From Xiphydria camelus (lineage: Eukaryota > Arthropoda > Insecta > Hymenoptera > Xiphydriidae), in the NCBI GenBank assembly GCA_963678675.1, contig OY783198.1, positions 26,336,684 to 26,400,683 on the forward strand: 64,000 bases of DNA. Reading direction: 5' to 3'. This document shows, one piece after another, positions 25,806-37,491 of the stretch (its first letter is position 1; every line of letters begins with the position of its first letter). The translations under genes and the position numbers were made by a program. Below the pieces are notes generated by a model, which worked only from the letters and a program-made list of their open reading frames with translations, ran no database searches and was not told the DNA's origin.

Positions 25806-25994
25806 AACTTACTCGGCAGAAAAGAAACTCTAATCACTATCATCTCATTAATTACGAACTTTTGGCCTACATCGATATGAGACTTTGTTGTAGATAAAAG
25901 TGTAATCTTCAAAAAAGCATTGTACAAATATGAGCCAAAAGCCCACAGATAATGAGATAATAGTGATTCGAGTTCCTTTCCTGGCGAGTAAGTT
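25806..25994. mobile_element. Fold-back repeat, copy 1
   Basis: AACTTACTCGGCAGAAAAGA with CTCTAATCACTAT is repeated inverted as ATAGTGATTCGAGTTCCTTT and CCTGGCGAGTAAGTT. Related copies lie at 26025-26205, 38902-39090 and 52927-53089. Confidence 0.85.
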
Positions 25995-26024
25995 TACTCT
26001 CACGTGATATCAGGTTAACTGTAA

Positions 26025-26205
26025 GCAAACTCGCCAAGAAAGAAACTTCGATCATTGTTATCTCCTTATTCAGAACTTTTGACCTGCATCGACGTAAGAT
26101 TTTGTCGTAGACAAAACTGTACCTAACCCTCGTTGTACAAGTATCAGCCAAGAGCTCATGGATAACGAGAGAAAAGCGATTGAAATTTCTTTCCCGGTCA
26201 TCTTC
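26025..26205. mobile_element. Fold-back repeat, copy 2 (diverged)
   Basis: It shares AACTCGCCAAGAAAGAAACT, GATAACGAGA and TGAAATTTCTTTCC with copy 1 and lies immediately downstream of it. Confidence 0.7.
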
Positions 26206-29200
26206 CAGGGAAAAGGAGGGGGGCGCTGCGTCTCTGGCTCGATCTCTTTGTCCGAGCGCTACCGTGTACACGCGAAAGTCCACGTTCCCCGGTATGCCAT
26301 AACGGCGGTATCCTGCCCTGCCCTGTTCTGTGGTTACCCCATCCGGTAACTCGTGGAGGACACTCGACTAGCGTTTCATACGGGATTTAAACGTGTAGCG
26401 TTACGTACCGCGCGCCGGTCACGGGACGAGGCTTGGGTTTCTCGCGCGGAGGACGGTTATTGTGTACCCGGGTTTTAAATTCGGGCAGGTTGAATGCGCC
26501 CACATACGAGACGCCACTTTTGCTCGTCCTTTTTGAAAAAGTGTAGCCAAGAGTTTCCTCTCCTGCGGGAGAGAGCTTCGGTGTCACGCGGCGGGAAGCG
26601 AGAGTATATAGTAGGGCCTTCTTCGTTGAGCGGGAGAGGGGCGGTTTGCGACGGTTGGACCGGTGGTCGAGATTCTTCGTTAGCGCCGCGGCTAACGAGA
26701 GTGGATCGATGTACTATCTATAGGTGTGGGCGCGTCGCGAAATCTCACGCGGATCCAGTTTAATAAGTTTATCAGGGTACCTAATTTTTTAAATTTTCTT
26801 TTACAGCGAAGTACGTTTTTTTTTTCCTCGTTTTTTTTATCGCGGTATTTTTCTTTCTTTCTTTCTCTCTGCTCGAGATGTTATTGATGGAATGATGATA
26901 TTTTACGAATCGATGATATTATTTTGTTTGAGATATTTATATGTGTAATTTTTAAAAATTCGCGGATTTATCAATGACATTTTTACAGGGGGACCAGATT
27001 AAGTTATTTCATCGATAAGAAAGATCGACGAAGTATCGGATAAATCGCGATAACAGGTCGAGGTTCAACATTTTTCATAAGCGATTCAATTTTTTCCAGC
27101 AATGATATGTATTTCCTCTCGCAACGACGACTCGCGCGCAGGACTCGACACATCCCGCGGCGTTTGTGACGAGTGCCGCCGGGGAATAATTATTAAATTA
27201 CCCCGTGAATTGGTCGACTTTTCGGCCGTTCCCTCGTTTCTCGCTGCCTCCCTCTCGCCGCGCCAATGCCGCAACGGTCCAGACGATAATTGCACTTCCA
27301 CATGGCTCGATCCACGCTTAACGAGCGTACGCGTGTACGCGCGCGCATCCGAGGGTCCCAGACGTCGGCCAGCAGTCAGCGACCCGCGATGCTCGGATAT
27401 TCGAGGGTCGGGGCACCAAACACGACGGCTGTGAAATCGAGAAATTGTTTTTTTTTTATCTTCGAACTTCGTCATTCGCGCCCCAGCTGTGTCCCTGCAA
27501 TATTTGCGCGATAATCGCCCGGCTCATCGAGCCGAGGAGGCGGCCCTAATTCGATTTAACCTTGGAGACGCGCCAAACGTATTCGCGAGTTCGCAGCGAC
27601 ATCTACCGGTCGGCCGCGCCGTATTGGTATTATTCGTAGGCGGACGCGTAACTGACCTGACGTAAGGTCGATACGATTGGACCGGGTCATAAGCGGGAAA
27701 TAGCGGAGCAAACGTTGGGCGAGGCGCGTGACGGCCTACGCGAGGCTATTTTCAGAAAAGCAACCGGAGGGAAAGAGTGCGCGAGTAGGTGCGAAGAATT
27801 CGGGTGTCGGACAGTTCCGTTATCCCGAGGTAATTTTTGACTTATCGAACTCCAGAGTTCGCTGAAATCGTATAGACGGCGGAAGAAAATAATGGTTGGA
27901 TAAAATGGATTTTATGTATGCTCTGCATTTTCGCTTTCCTTCGATCAGCATCCGATGGACCAATTTTGTCATGCAATAGCAGATCCAAATATGTAGATTT
28001 CAGCACCCAAAATGTATTCAAGGTCGAAGAGTGCCAGGAACGATAGAAACGAACGAACGAGTCACGCGATGAACCATATGTATTATATACATATATGGCA
28101 ACGTTTCATTGAATCGTTAAAGTTCGTTAGCGGGCCTCGAGTGTAATTAAAAAGAATTGGGTTTAACTGCCTGCGTAAAATAAGACGCGCATTCGAGCAT
28201 ACGTTGCTCGTATAATTATCGAGTCGATTCGGTATACATAATACCTGTACATAAAATATTCGATTATATGGCTTATAAATTTCATTTACACTCCCACTTT
28301 TTTGTTTTCGCTTCGATACATCGCCCCTTGCCACGCGTACACATACGATGTTCAGGTAAAAAGCCAGATGTAAATATTTTTAACCGTATCCATACCTAAA
28401 TTTAATACAGATATCCCGCGCGCTACTTCATGAAGTCATCGGGGCTCATCAGCCCCCCGATTCATTAGTCTGACACGCGGCGGACGCTGCATATGCATGC
28501 GCATAGGTACCCCACGTCGAGTGACCCGGGAGGGGTTACACATGCACGGCAGTCTGGTTCGTTACCGAAATACGCTTAGGGGGCGCCATCCCTCTTCCTC
28601 TTTTTTTTTTCATTCTAATATATCCACACGAGCGACGTCCGTTGTGACTTTCCCCGATTTCCTCCCCTTCGCGAGAACGTGCGACAGGAAATGGTACAGT
28701 TGGCGGTGCGAAGGGGTGGGACGCCTCGAATCGGAGGGGGCGAGCGCTCGCTCCAACGTTTCAAACCGCATCCGCGACCGGGGAGGGTGGATGGGGCGAG
28801 TCTGCCCCGTGTCTCTGACCTCTGCGGGGAGAGAGAGGGTTCGTTGGGTTTATTTTTCGGAGGGGGCGGGAGGGACACCTTCCAGACTGAGGAAGTTTGG
28901 CTCGGCGACGTTTTTTTGCCGCGGAGTGAGTCGTCGGGGGTAGATAGCCATCTTGTTCGTTGCGGGGTTATTATTGCAGCCACTCGGCGGCGGCGGGGCG
29001 CGCGCGAGAAAGGAAAGGGGAGGTAAATTACGAGAGTCGTTGGCTGCTTCGATTCTCGGGAGGTTCGTTAGAGGCGATTGTTCTCTTGATTTTGTCTTCA
29101 CGAAATTGCGAATCGCCGAAAACCGAGACGAGGAATACAAAGGAAGATACGACGAAGCGAATAGGGGACACGCTCGATCTCGCGGATGACGTGAAATGAA

Positions 29201-30469
29201 CGGGAAGTCGGAACGATGTTTCTATGAAAATGAAAAAACGTATCGCGGAAAATTCGTTAAAACTGCCGAGACGGAAATCGGGGGCGATCGTGATTCCGCT
29301 CCCCTTTCGGCGGTTGCGGAGTGATTCGTTTTCTTGGGAATATATTTCAAGGTCCGTGGATATGCAGGAAGTAACAGTTGGCCCGAGATTTAGCATATGT
29401 CGGATCCGAGGAAGCGGCGTATGTGTCCGACCGCCTTGGAGCGTGAAGGAATGAATGAATATGCATTCCATTCATAAGATCCTCTCAAGTTCATTGTCTG
29501 CACTGACAACAATGAGTCCCGCACGACGAGGGGGTGGCACCAAAGCACGGTTTCACGCTCGATTTCGACCGGGAAGAGGAGAACGGGCGCGAGGTGCAAC
29601 GTTGCGGGAAAATTGGAAAAGGGGCGTGTGGATTTTTCGACGATGTTTTCCTCAACGTCGGACGCAGCTGTATTTTGAACTCAATTTGAAACGATGAAAG
29701 TGAAATGGAAGCAATACACTTCACGGATGAAGATATAGGTACAGTTGCCTGCGTGTAATCTCAATAAAAGTGACAAATTCAATAATTATACACACGGTTC
29801 GTCGCCGGCATACACACTTCTAATCCTGACTAGAGGGAGATTGACGAATAGGGATCCAAAATCGTTCTATCGATCGATCGATCGCCTCTCCTTCAGAATA
29901 GACTTAAAAATAGGAATCTCCGTTCCTCGCATCGATCCCTTTCACGTGGTGCAACCTTCCGCGGCGCAAAACGTTCAACGGAAAGTACGGACGATTCGTC
30001 TCGCCTTGAAGAACCCTCGGAGAAGGCGTGCTCCAGTCGACGGAACCGATTAATCGACCGCTCGCAGCTACGAAACGGTGCAATCGCGCGATCGTAACGA
30101 GACGAGAGTAAATCCAACGGCTTCTTCGCTCTTTTTCTTTTATACAATACCTCTACTTTCTGAACGCGCGTCTGGAATACACTCGACCGTATAAGTACCG
30201 AGTCAAAACAACGCGCGATGGGAAGCTTCTCATGGGCAGCGCGAAACGACGTACACGCGATGTGCGATTCTTCATGTATATTCATGGAAACGAAAGCGCC
30301 TTCTCATAAAGTGGTCTCACGAATGCGAGGAGCTACGCTTCCTTGTCGTTGTTGTCGAGGATGTGCGATCCGTTATTCGAGAGGATAAAGACGTCGAGAC
30401 GAAAAGGGTAGATCATTTCGGCGGTATTTATATTGCGATAAAATAATAAGTGGGCCTTCGTTTATTGGT

Positions 30470-30705
30470 TTTTCTTCTTTTTGTGTTCTTCATCTGCTTC
30501 TTCGTCTTCTTCTTCGTCTTCTTCTTCATCTTCTTCTTCGCATTCTTCTTTGTCTTAAACTTCCTCTTCACCTTCGTCTTCATTTTCCTCTTCATCTTCT
30601 TCTTCATCTTCCTCTTCATCATCTTCTTCATCTTCTTCTTCTTCTTCGTCTTCATTTTCCTCTTCATCTTCCTCTTCATCTTTTTCTTCATCTTCTCTCT
30701 CCTAC
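30470..30705. repeat. TTC/ATC-rich imperfect trinucleotide tract
   Basis: About 235 bases of CTTCTTC, CTTCATC and CTTCGTC units. The opposite strand reads as Lys/Met-rich and this strand as Phe/Val/Leu-rich, so frames here are compositional artefacts. Confidence 0.93.
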
Positions 30706-32391
30706 GTATATACCATATATTCACCCGAACGAAGGGTAACTTGGCTCGCTACGTCACACTCGGCTAATCTTCAATCGAAGCCCCGGCCCGCTCAAGGTCG
30801 CAGCCGTCTACCACCGACAGACCTTTCGGGTAGACCAAACGACGGCAGAGACCCTCGAAGACTACCCGAAATCCCATTAAAAAGCCGGGGTGAACCTTAT
30901 GTAAACGGAGCAATTTCAGGCTTATCGGAACAACGCAGCGCACATGCCGCGAGCTCAGCCAAGTGTAACGCGGTTTTTTCAGTCCGCACCTCGACACCTG
31001 TGTGTGAACGCGGATTTACCCCCGAGCCCTTTCGAGGACCGAAGAAAAAGGGGTCGCACGGTGCCCCGCCCTGCGATAATCATTCCGCTCGAATTGCCGC
31101 GCGCGCGCTGCCCTCGAAAAACCCCGGCGTTATTTCTTACGACGTCCTCTTCGAGGAAGGGGCGTCGCGGAAGGCGGCCGAACGGAATCGGTACGTGCAA
31201 TTTCCTCGGACAACCCGCAATTCGATTCGCAAATTTCCCTGAGAATCTACAGGCCGCCGTTTCCGGCGGACAGTTTCGAATTAAAGTATACATGTAAATT
31301 CGCCGGTATCCGCTGTCTGTTTTCTCGCCGGCTACGTTCACGTTGATACGACGCGCCCGTGCGCGAATAACGATTGAAACATCGATAACAAATATTCGTA
31401 TAAAACGCGGCGTGGTCGAGTGATGTTGACGTCGAAACGATCGTTGTCGCGTCGATGCGGCGGAAGTTGAAATGAAAACACGCTTGCGCCGAGCCGACGC
31501 GGTTTTATTCCGAATCATTTATCGGTGATTTGTTATCGGTACCTCTCTCGAGCGTCGTCGATGTATGTAATGCCGCGCGCGACGTACTCGCGTATGCACG
31601 ATTGCGAGGCCGGCGCGCTCGCCGCGCCGATGCTTCAAAACAAACCGAGAGCCGCGCTGAAATGTTTATATCGCGAAACCCTCGCTGTCTGCCGCGCGCT
31701 CGTTTAACGGTGCTCGCGCGGTTTTACGGTGCGAGGAGTGCGCGCGGTTAAACAATCACGGGAGGGGGGCTCCACCCGCAGTCGTTACTTGCGCGTATCG
31801 CGTTGCGTTTTTCTTCTGCGAGCGTTTCGCGTTTGTGAGAATTTCCTTTCGTCTCGCTTCCCACTCTCCGTCGAGTGATAGCGGCCGTTACCGTCGGTCT
31901 CGGTGCGAAGCTGCATCGCTCTCACGACGATCGAAGGATTGTCTTTCCCCGCGGCGCGGCCGGCCGAAGACGCGACGAACATTGCCGATACGAAGCGATC
32001 GGTCATCGGCGCGGGCGGGTGTAACTTTCAGCGCGTAAGTAATCACGGCGGCGCGCGTGGGAAAGGCGATAGAGCGAATTCAGACTCCGCGCCGCGTATC
32101 GGGTGTCGCGCGCCGCCGTTACGAGTCCGTGACGCCTTGGCGCGCAACCCGAGATTCGCGACGGGCCGAAGTCGCGGAGATCTCGTTCCGCGAGGACCGG
32201 GAGTACGCGTCGTTTCCGAGCTGCTTTCACCGTCGCGTCTCTCCGCGCGGTTTTTTTCTTTCACTGTTTCCGGCTGCGAAATATGTACGTACATCGAATG
32301 CACTCGACAACAAGTATACGCGGAAAGACTGATAGCAGGAGATTTTACTGTGTTTACAGTAAAAGAGGTGATACAAATTATTGTGTAACAT

Positions 32392-32597
32392 TATAAAGGT
32401 CTTCGGATGCTCCTACTGTGCCGGAGAACAATATTTCCTTAGGAACTAGTAAACTACAATGCAAACCATCGCGATTTAACGTTCTCCGGAGAGAAATTAC
32501 GGTATCACACTGTAAAAACCTCCAAAAATCCCCGTGTGCACCACTTTTATCGCAAATACGGTAAAATTTACCGGTACCGGATTTTCCGTGTATCGAA
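32392..32597. repeat. Dispersed repeat also present in the gene B intron
   Basis: It contains ACCACTTTTATCGCAAATAC and GGTAAAATTTACCGGTACCG, with a TTCCTTAGGAACTAGTAAAC block near its 5' end. Similar sequence occurs at 37085-37200, with the second block inverted. Confidence 0.7.
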
Positions 32598-34033
32598 TCC
32601 GCTTTTATTCGCAGTTTCAGCCGACGTACGTCTCCCGCACGGCGAATGTACGGCGCGCTCCGTCTCCCCATCTCGCCTCGCCGTCCATTCATCCGTTTCC
32701 CGTTCGCGCGCGCCCCTCCCGCGAAAGTTCTCCGGTGCGTAGGACACGCGCGCGAGGCTGCACGGTGTAATGGTCTCTCGAGAAGCGACCAAATCGATCG
32801 CTGGGGTCCGCGAGAGGATCGGGAGGGCGACACCTCGCGCGTCGTGGGATGAACGACCCGAGAGGTTGCGCACAATGGAGCGTCGCGGGTTAACGGCTAC
32901 CCGCGCATGCGTCGTTGCCGCGCGAATCTAGGCTAGTCACTTGCATTCCGGTTGCAACTAGTAGGCTCGGCGCGTGGGTCGGTTGCATTCGAGATTCGCG
33001 AGTCCGTGTCTCCCCGTCGCTTCGCCTCCTCCTACTCCCCCTCGCGTCTCCCCTCCTTCCTTGTTTTCTTTACGTGTCTCTTTCTCGTTCGAGTCGCAGT
33101 GCCGTACCGCCTCGCTTGGAACGTGCGCGCGAAGTGATCGGAGGAGGAGGAGGAGACTGTCGATAAATTATTGCCGAAACGTACGGCACGCGCGTAATAT
33201 CGACTGAGCAATAAAGCGGTGACCAATTGCCCAATCTTCGGTATATCGTCACAATATTGAATTTCCACTCCGATAACATACTTCTTTGTACATCTTTCGT
33301 CGCGAGCGAACGAGTTCCCTTTAATTCGTCCGCCACTCCGCGCGTTCCGATTCCGCAGAAGCGCGCGGGGATACGGTGGAGCGGTCGGCTTGCGCGCGCA
33401 CCGACTCACCCCTCGGTCGTGGCCGCCGGTGCGCACCCCCACGAATAAAGAGCCCTATCGATCTTCGGGGGCTCGCCGACCGCGTTTCGCAGACGGACTC
33501 GTGAAACGCGGCGTTGGACGGTTTCGAGTGAGACGAGCGAGGAAATTTCGTCGGTGAAAATCAGTGCTCGCGGACAGGTGCTCCGTGTCGGGTGCAGTGT
33601 GCGTGTGCGCGATCGGAGAGCGAAGATCGGAAGGTCCCTCGGCCGCTGCCGCTGGCGCGCTCTGACGGCGGGTGCGGAGAAGATCTGCTTTCCTCTGAAT
33701 CATCCGTGCGAAGGGGTAGGGGTACGATTTCATTTGGACTGTCGAAAACCATTTTTACGATCAGCCGCGTATAAAATCGCGAACAAATAAAATAAGGAAT
33801 TTCTTGGTATGTAGCGCGCGATGGGTGAAAAAAAAAAAATAGAGAAGTCGAGGCGACAAGCGGTCAGTTCGTTTCTTTAGGTGGTCGTTAAGGAGTTTGG
33901 TACACATTCGCTGAGACGAATCAGGGGTCAGGTAGGACCTCGGACTGTTGGGCATCGGCGAGTTTAGTCTGGAACTCTTGCATCGTATACAAGTCCTGAG
34001 GATATTAATACCACTTGATATATGTGATTTTTG

Positions 34034-34292
34034 CACAGAGAAAAAGGATTAGTTGGATCTACTAAAAGTTACTTGCGGGGTCGTGAGTAATTATTTATTT
34101 AGGTACATCAATTTGACTTTTCTCATAATAATGAAATATTTCTTACTTGCAATCACGTGTTATTCAATATAACTGCAAGGAGGAGATAGGTATCAAATTG
34201 ATCTGTTAAAAAATGTCATTGATGTAGATGAATAATTGCCTGCAACTCCGCAAGTAATTTTCAGTAGATCTAATTAATTGTTTCCTCCTCTG
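34034..34292. mobile_element. Palindromic MITE with AGAGAAAAAG termini
   Basis: CACAGAGAAAAAGGATTAGT with GATCTACTAAAAGTTACTTGC is mirrored by GCAAGTAATTTTCAGTAGATC and AATTGTTTCCTCCTCTG. A second inner inverted pair is centred on AATATTTC. Confidence 0.85.
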
Positions 34293-35586
34293 TCTGTAAC
34301 ATTCGCGATACCGTTGTATATCGTGAAAAGTAACAATGACGATTCGTGAGTATCGATTCTAATTTTCGATAATAGCTCGAAACGCGTCGAATTAAAATTT
34401 TAATTAGACCTTCATCGCAGAGCAACGACAGCTGAACTAAAAACTCAGCCGTTCTCCTTGATTTGACTCTTCGGAAACGCCGTTCTCTTTTCCTCCCCGA
34501 TGCGATGCAGCGGTAGACTTATCGCGTCTCGACTGTAGGTACGTGCACCGCGAATGCACGTGCCGCAGTCACCGACGTCTAGGAGTCAATTCGGACGCGA
34601 TAGCGGCGCTTGTTGACGCAACTGCTGCGCATGTGTAAACACTTGCATAGACCGGAAATTGCGCCTCGTACGTCCTTCGAGACGACGGCGTGTGGATGCG
34701 CGTAAATACGGATAACGGAAAATCATTCGATTTGAAGAATATTATTTACGGACGAAAATTTCTCTCTCGATGAAATAAATAACTTAATACGTTACTTACG
34801 TATACGATCGCGTAACAAAACGTGAAATTGCGTCGAACAATTTTGCTTCCCGTCGTTGCGTCGTTAAATCAGAGCAGCTGCGAATCGCGCGCACATCAAG
34901 GCACCGTGCAGTTGCAATCATCGCACCCGCGATTATTAATGCCCCGACGTAATCTCACCCCCTCGCTGTCCCCCTCCCCCCTCGTGCAAAGGCAAACTTT
35001 TTTATCGTTTCTTTCAAACAGCAACGCGCGCGACGCGATTCTACAGCGCGCTCGAAAAATATTTGCCCGCGCGCGGAAAGCGACGACGGGTCGAGGCCGT
35101 AAACGGCGGATGTTAGACGGCGTGCAGGTGCATTTCTCCGTTAAAGATTCTTTGTTCGGCGCACGAGTCTGTGAGATCCGCTCGTCTGTTTGTCCCCTTC
35201 GGTGTCGCGAGCGCGCCGAGATAACGGAGGAACCTTATCGGGGCCATTACATGTACGATACTTCGGTCTCCTCCTCCGTTTTTCCGGTATTTGGTCACTT
35301 CCCTCGATGTTCTACTTTTATTTCGAGTGCAAGAGTTGAATAGAAAAAAATTTTACTTCCGGGTGCCTCGATTTTTAAAAATGTCGATGTAAATGCATAC
35401 GTATCGCGACACCCTTTCGGAGTCGTTTGCTGCAGAGAGGGCTCGGCATAAATCATCCTCTAATTGGATAGCGGCGACGAGACCGGTCGGTGCAATTGAA
35501 TTACGAGCAATTTCGACGATTGACCGCGTCTCTTTTTGCGCGCTTTCTTTTCCGCCGCGCCTCTCGCGTAATCGTCTTTGCTCCAA

Positions 35587-35832
35587 TTAACACTAGAACT
35601 ACCGAATGGTCGCGTTTTATAAGACGGTCGTATTGGCGGGTGATTATCTCGTTATCTGTGGATTTTTCGTCCACACTGCTATAGAACTTTTTTGTAGAGC
35701 GAAATGTGCTCTACAAAAAAGTGTTCTACCAATTTTGACGAAAACCTCACGGGTTACGAAATAATTGAGGTTGAATGAAATTCTGAATGAGACACCGGTC
35801 AAATTGACCGGTTGCGGTAGTTCTAGTGTTAA
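35587..35832. mobile_element. piggyBac-type MITE, 238 bp, TTAA-flanked
   Basis: TTAA at 35587-35590 and 35829-35832 flanks CACTAGAACTACCG and its inverted copy. A central hairpin (AACTTTTTTGTAGAGC with GCTCTACAAAAAAGTG) is also present. Confidence 0.88.
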
Positions 35833-36767
35833 GAATGCACGGGCAGCATTTCAAATCACCGAGAAGAGATGCTGAAATTTTTACACGTACATACCGGGCA
35901 TACTTGTAAAAAAGCCATACACGTTTCAAAAAGATTTAAAACACCGTTTCCAAGAAAAGTAGATATATTTGAAGTCGGATTCTCTTACGCATAGGAGCTT
36001 GTGGCAAACGCTAGCAGAGAACCAGCTTTTACGTTCCCCTCTAATAGACACAGCTCCGAGAAAATTAGTAAGATCATACGTTCTTGATTCGAGAAACATT
36101 TTTTCGACGCTATAGGAACTATTCTCCTCGGTGTATTTCCTTCCACCAAATCCGCGATTTTATCCTCAACCGCGAGCGCGGCGACAATTTATTCCCGCGC
36201 GCGCTTGTATTTTCGCGCCGGCAAACCGGAAGTAGGATCCGCGCGTCCGCAACGGCACATCGACCGACAACGCGCTCGGTCGTTTCTCCTCCTCGCCGTC
36301 GTGTCACCGCCGTCCTCCTTCCTTCCGTCGACGATGTCTCCGCCCCCCCTTCCACCGCCGCCACGGCGTACACGCGCGTGCGACACACTGTTTACAAAAC
36401 ATAAAATCGCCCGTGTACGCCGCATGCGGCGGTATTAATTAGCATTAAGTACCGTACGACCGTGTGTCATTGGACAGGAATCATCCGCCGCACCGTGCGC
36501 CTTACATTGTTCTCTCGCGAGACGCGCTCGCCCCACGGATTTTATCACGCGGCGGTAAACCCGCAGAAATCGGGAACTCCCGTGGCGCGCGGATGCGATT
36601 ATGTATATTTACGTCCCACCCTGCATCGCCGGCAAACGCGGCGCGTGAGAACTCGGGCCTTCCCCGATTTTCTCTTCGCTGGGATCGTTCGATCGGACGA
36701 ACGTACTTTGTTTCTCCCGCGAGTAACGTCGCCCGCTTACGTTCGTATCTCCAGGGCGCGCCTGGCG

Positions 36768-36932
36768 ATGCAGGCCGGCGAGGGCGACGTGTCGGAGAGG
36801 CTGAGGTGCAGCAGGGTGCGCAGGAGGCTGTTCGTCGACGACAACGACGGCGAGACTCCCGATCGGGATCCCGGAATCGAGGACAACATCGTCAATCAAC
36901 TCTGCGAGGAAGCCAGGCGGAGCATGAGAGAG
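36768..36932 (+). CDS. Gene B coding exon 1: Cip/Kip-family inhibitor, N-terminal cyclin-docking part
   Basis: First coding exon (55 aa) of a predicted 132-aa Cip/Kip protein. Residues 18-22 read RRRLF, a strong RxLF cyclin-docking motif, although the usual LFG glycine is V. An acidic insertion of about 11 residues (DDNDGETPDRDPG) lengthens the loop before the helix NQLCEEARRSMRE. The end was placed at 36932 because joining to the next exon gives MREAKERWNFDF, which aligns without a gap to human p21 IQEARERWNFDF as I recall it. That requires a GC donor (GAG|GCGAGT), which matches the GC-AG intron consensus well. A GT donor that keeps frame would be GAA|GTTTTA, which is poor and inserts extra residues. 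If unspliced, the frame runs to a stop at 36984 and lacks the kinase-binding segment. A splice-acceptor-like sequence (TATCTCCAG, AG at 36753-36754) lies 13 bases before the ATG. A possible non-coding first exon ends near 32034 at a strong GTAAGT donor; that is speculative. Confidence 0.8.
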
Positions 36933-37257
36933 GCGAGTGCGATATTCGAGAGGAAGGGAATCGAAGTTTTACCGTATTTGCAATAAGAAAAGGTACACAC
37001 GAGGGTTTTTTCGAATTTTTTTCGACAGTGCGGTGCAATAATTCATCTTTTTGAAAGCACATTAAATCATAGGAATTTAAATTGCAATCTACTAGTTTCT
37101 AAGGAAAAATTGTTCTTTAATACCAGAGACATCCGAAAACCCTTGTGTGTGTACCACTTTTATTATACGAATACGATAAAATTTACTGGTATCAGATTTC
37201 CCGCGTTCCTTCTCCAATTTACAGATATTCTCACGCGTCGCTTTTCTCGATTGCCAG
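36933..37257 (+). other. Gene B intron, GC-AG type, containing a dispersed-repeat fragment
   Basis: This 325-bp intron interrupts the inhibitory domain just before KERWNFDF, where genes A and C have no intron. The 5' end is GCGAGT and the 3' end is TTGCCAG. Roughly 37085-37200 resembles sequence at 32425-32595 (shared blocks such as ACCACTTTTAT and TAAAATTTAC), in part in inverted orientation. Much of the intron is therefore repeat-derived. It also contains GT dinucleotides, so alternative donors cannot be excluded without RNA data. Confidence 0.65.
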
Positions 37258-37491
37258 GCGAAGGAACGATGGAATTTCGATTTTGAGAAGGACCAGCCGC
37301 TGTTCGGCCGCTACGAGTGGGTCAAAGTGGACAGGGATGGAAACGAGATTCGGGATCCGGCGACGAGCGACGAGAGGCGGGAAGGATTGGATGGAAACGA
37401 AGACGTGGAGGGGAAGGAGGAGCGCGTCGAGAGAGAGGAGGAGAAAGGAGGGAAGGAGGAACGCGAAGGGGAGAAGACTGACGATAATTAG
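37258..37491 (+). CDS. Gene B coding exon 2: CDK-binding WNFDF...YEW segment and charged tail
   Basis: Second coding exon (77 codons plus stop), in a frame with no methionine, so a simple ORF search misses it. It begins after TTGCCAG (AG at 37256-37257). Residues 56-79 carry AKERWNFDFEKD, then QPLFGRYEWVKV. This is the kinase-binding strand and hairpin of the Cip/Kip domain and is the best-conserved copy in the window: p27 has WNFDF...PLEG.YEW. The rest, from about residue 80, is very hydrophilic and Glu/Lys/Arg/Gly-rich, ending GEKTDDN-stop. I see no VP.PY/FYY 3-10 helix and no PIP box. Either this paralogue lacks them or another exon exists that I did not find. Without a PIP degron the protein should escape PCNA-coupled destruction; this is inference. 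No canonical AATAAA was found close downstream. Confidence 0.84.
   Translation, partial: AKERWNFDFEKDQPLFGRYEWVKVDRDGNEIRDPATSDERREGLDGNEDVEGKEERVEREEEKGGKEEREGEKTDDN

Larger units (their letters stand above)
13011..36754. other. Intergenic DNA between genes A and B
   Basis: No protein-coding gene is supported. It holds a 164-170 bp tandem repeat, many MITEs, a fold-back pair, a TTC-rich tract and CpG-dense blocks (15000-15500, 18560-18960, 20400-21500, 31000-33800). The block 31790-32034 ends in a strong GTAAGT donor and could be a first exon of gene B. All longer open frames here overlap others on the opposite strand and lack recognisable domains. Confidence 0.5.

Noticed and set aside
30428..30724. 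98-residue Lys/Met-rich frame on the minus strand
   Set aside because: It is a translation of a TTC/ATC-rich simple repeat, not a gene.
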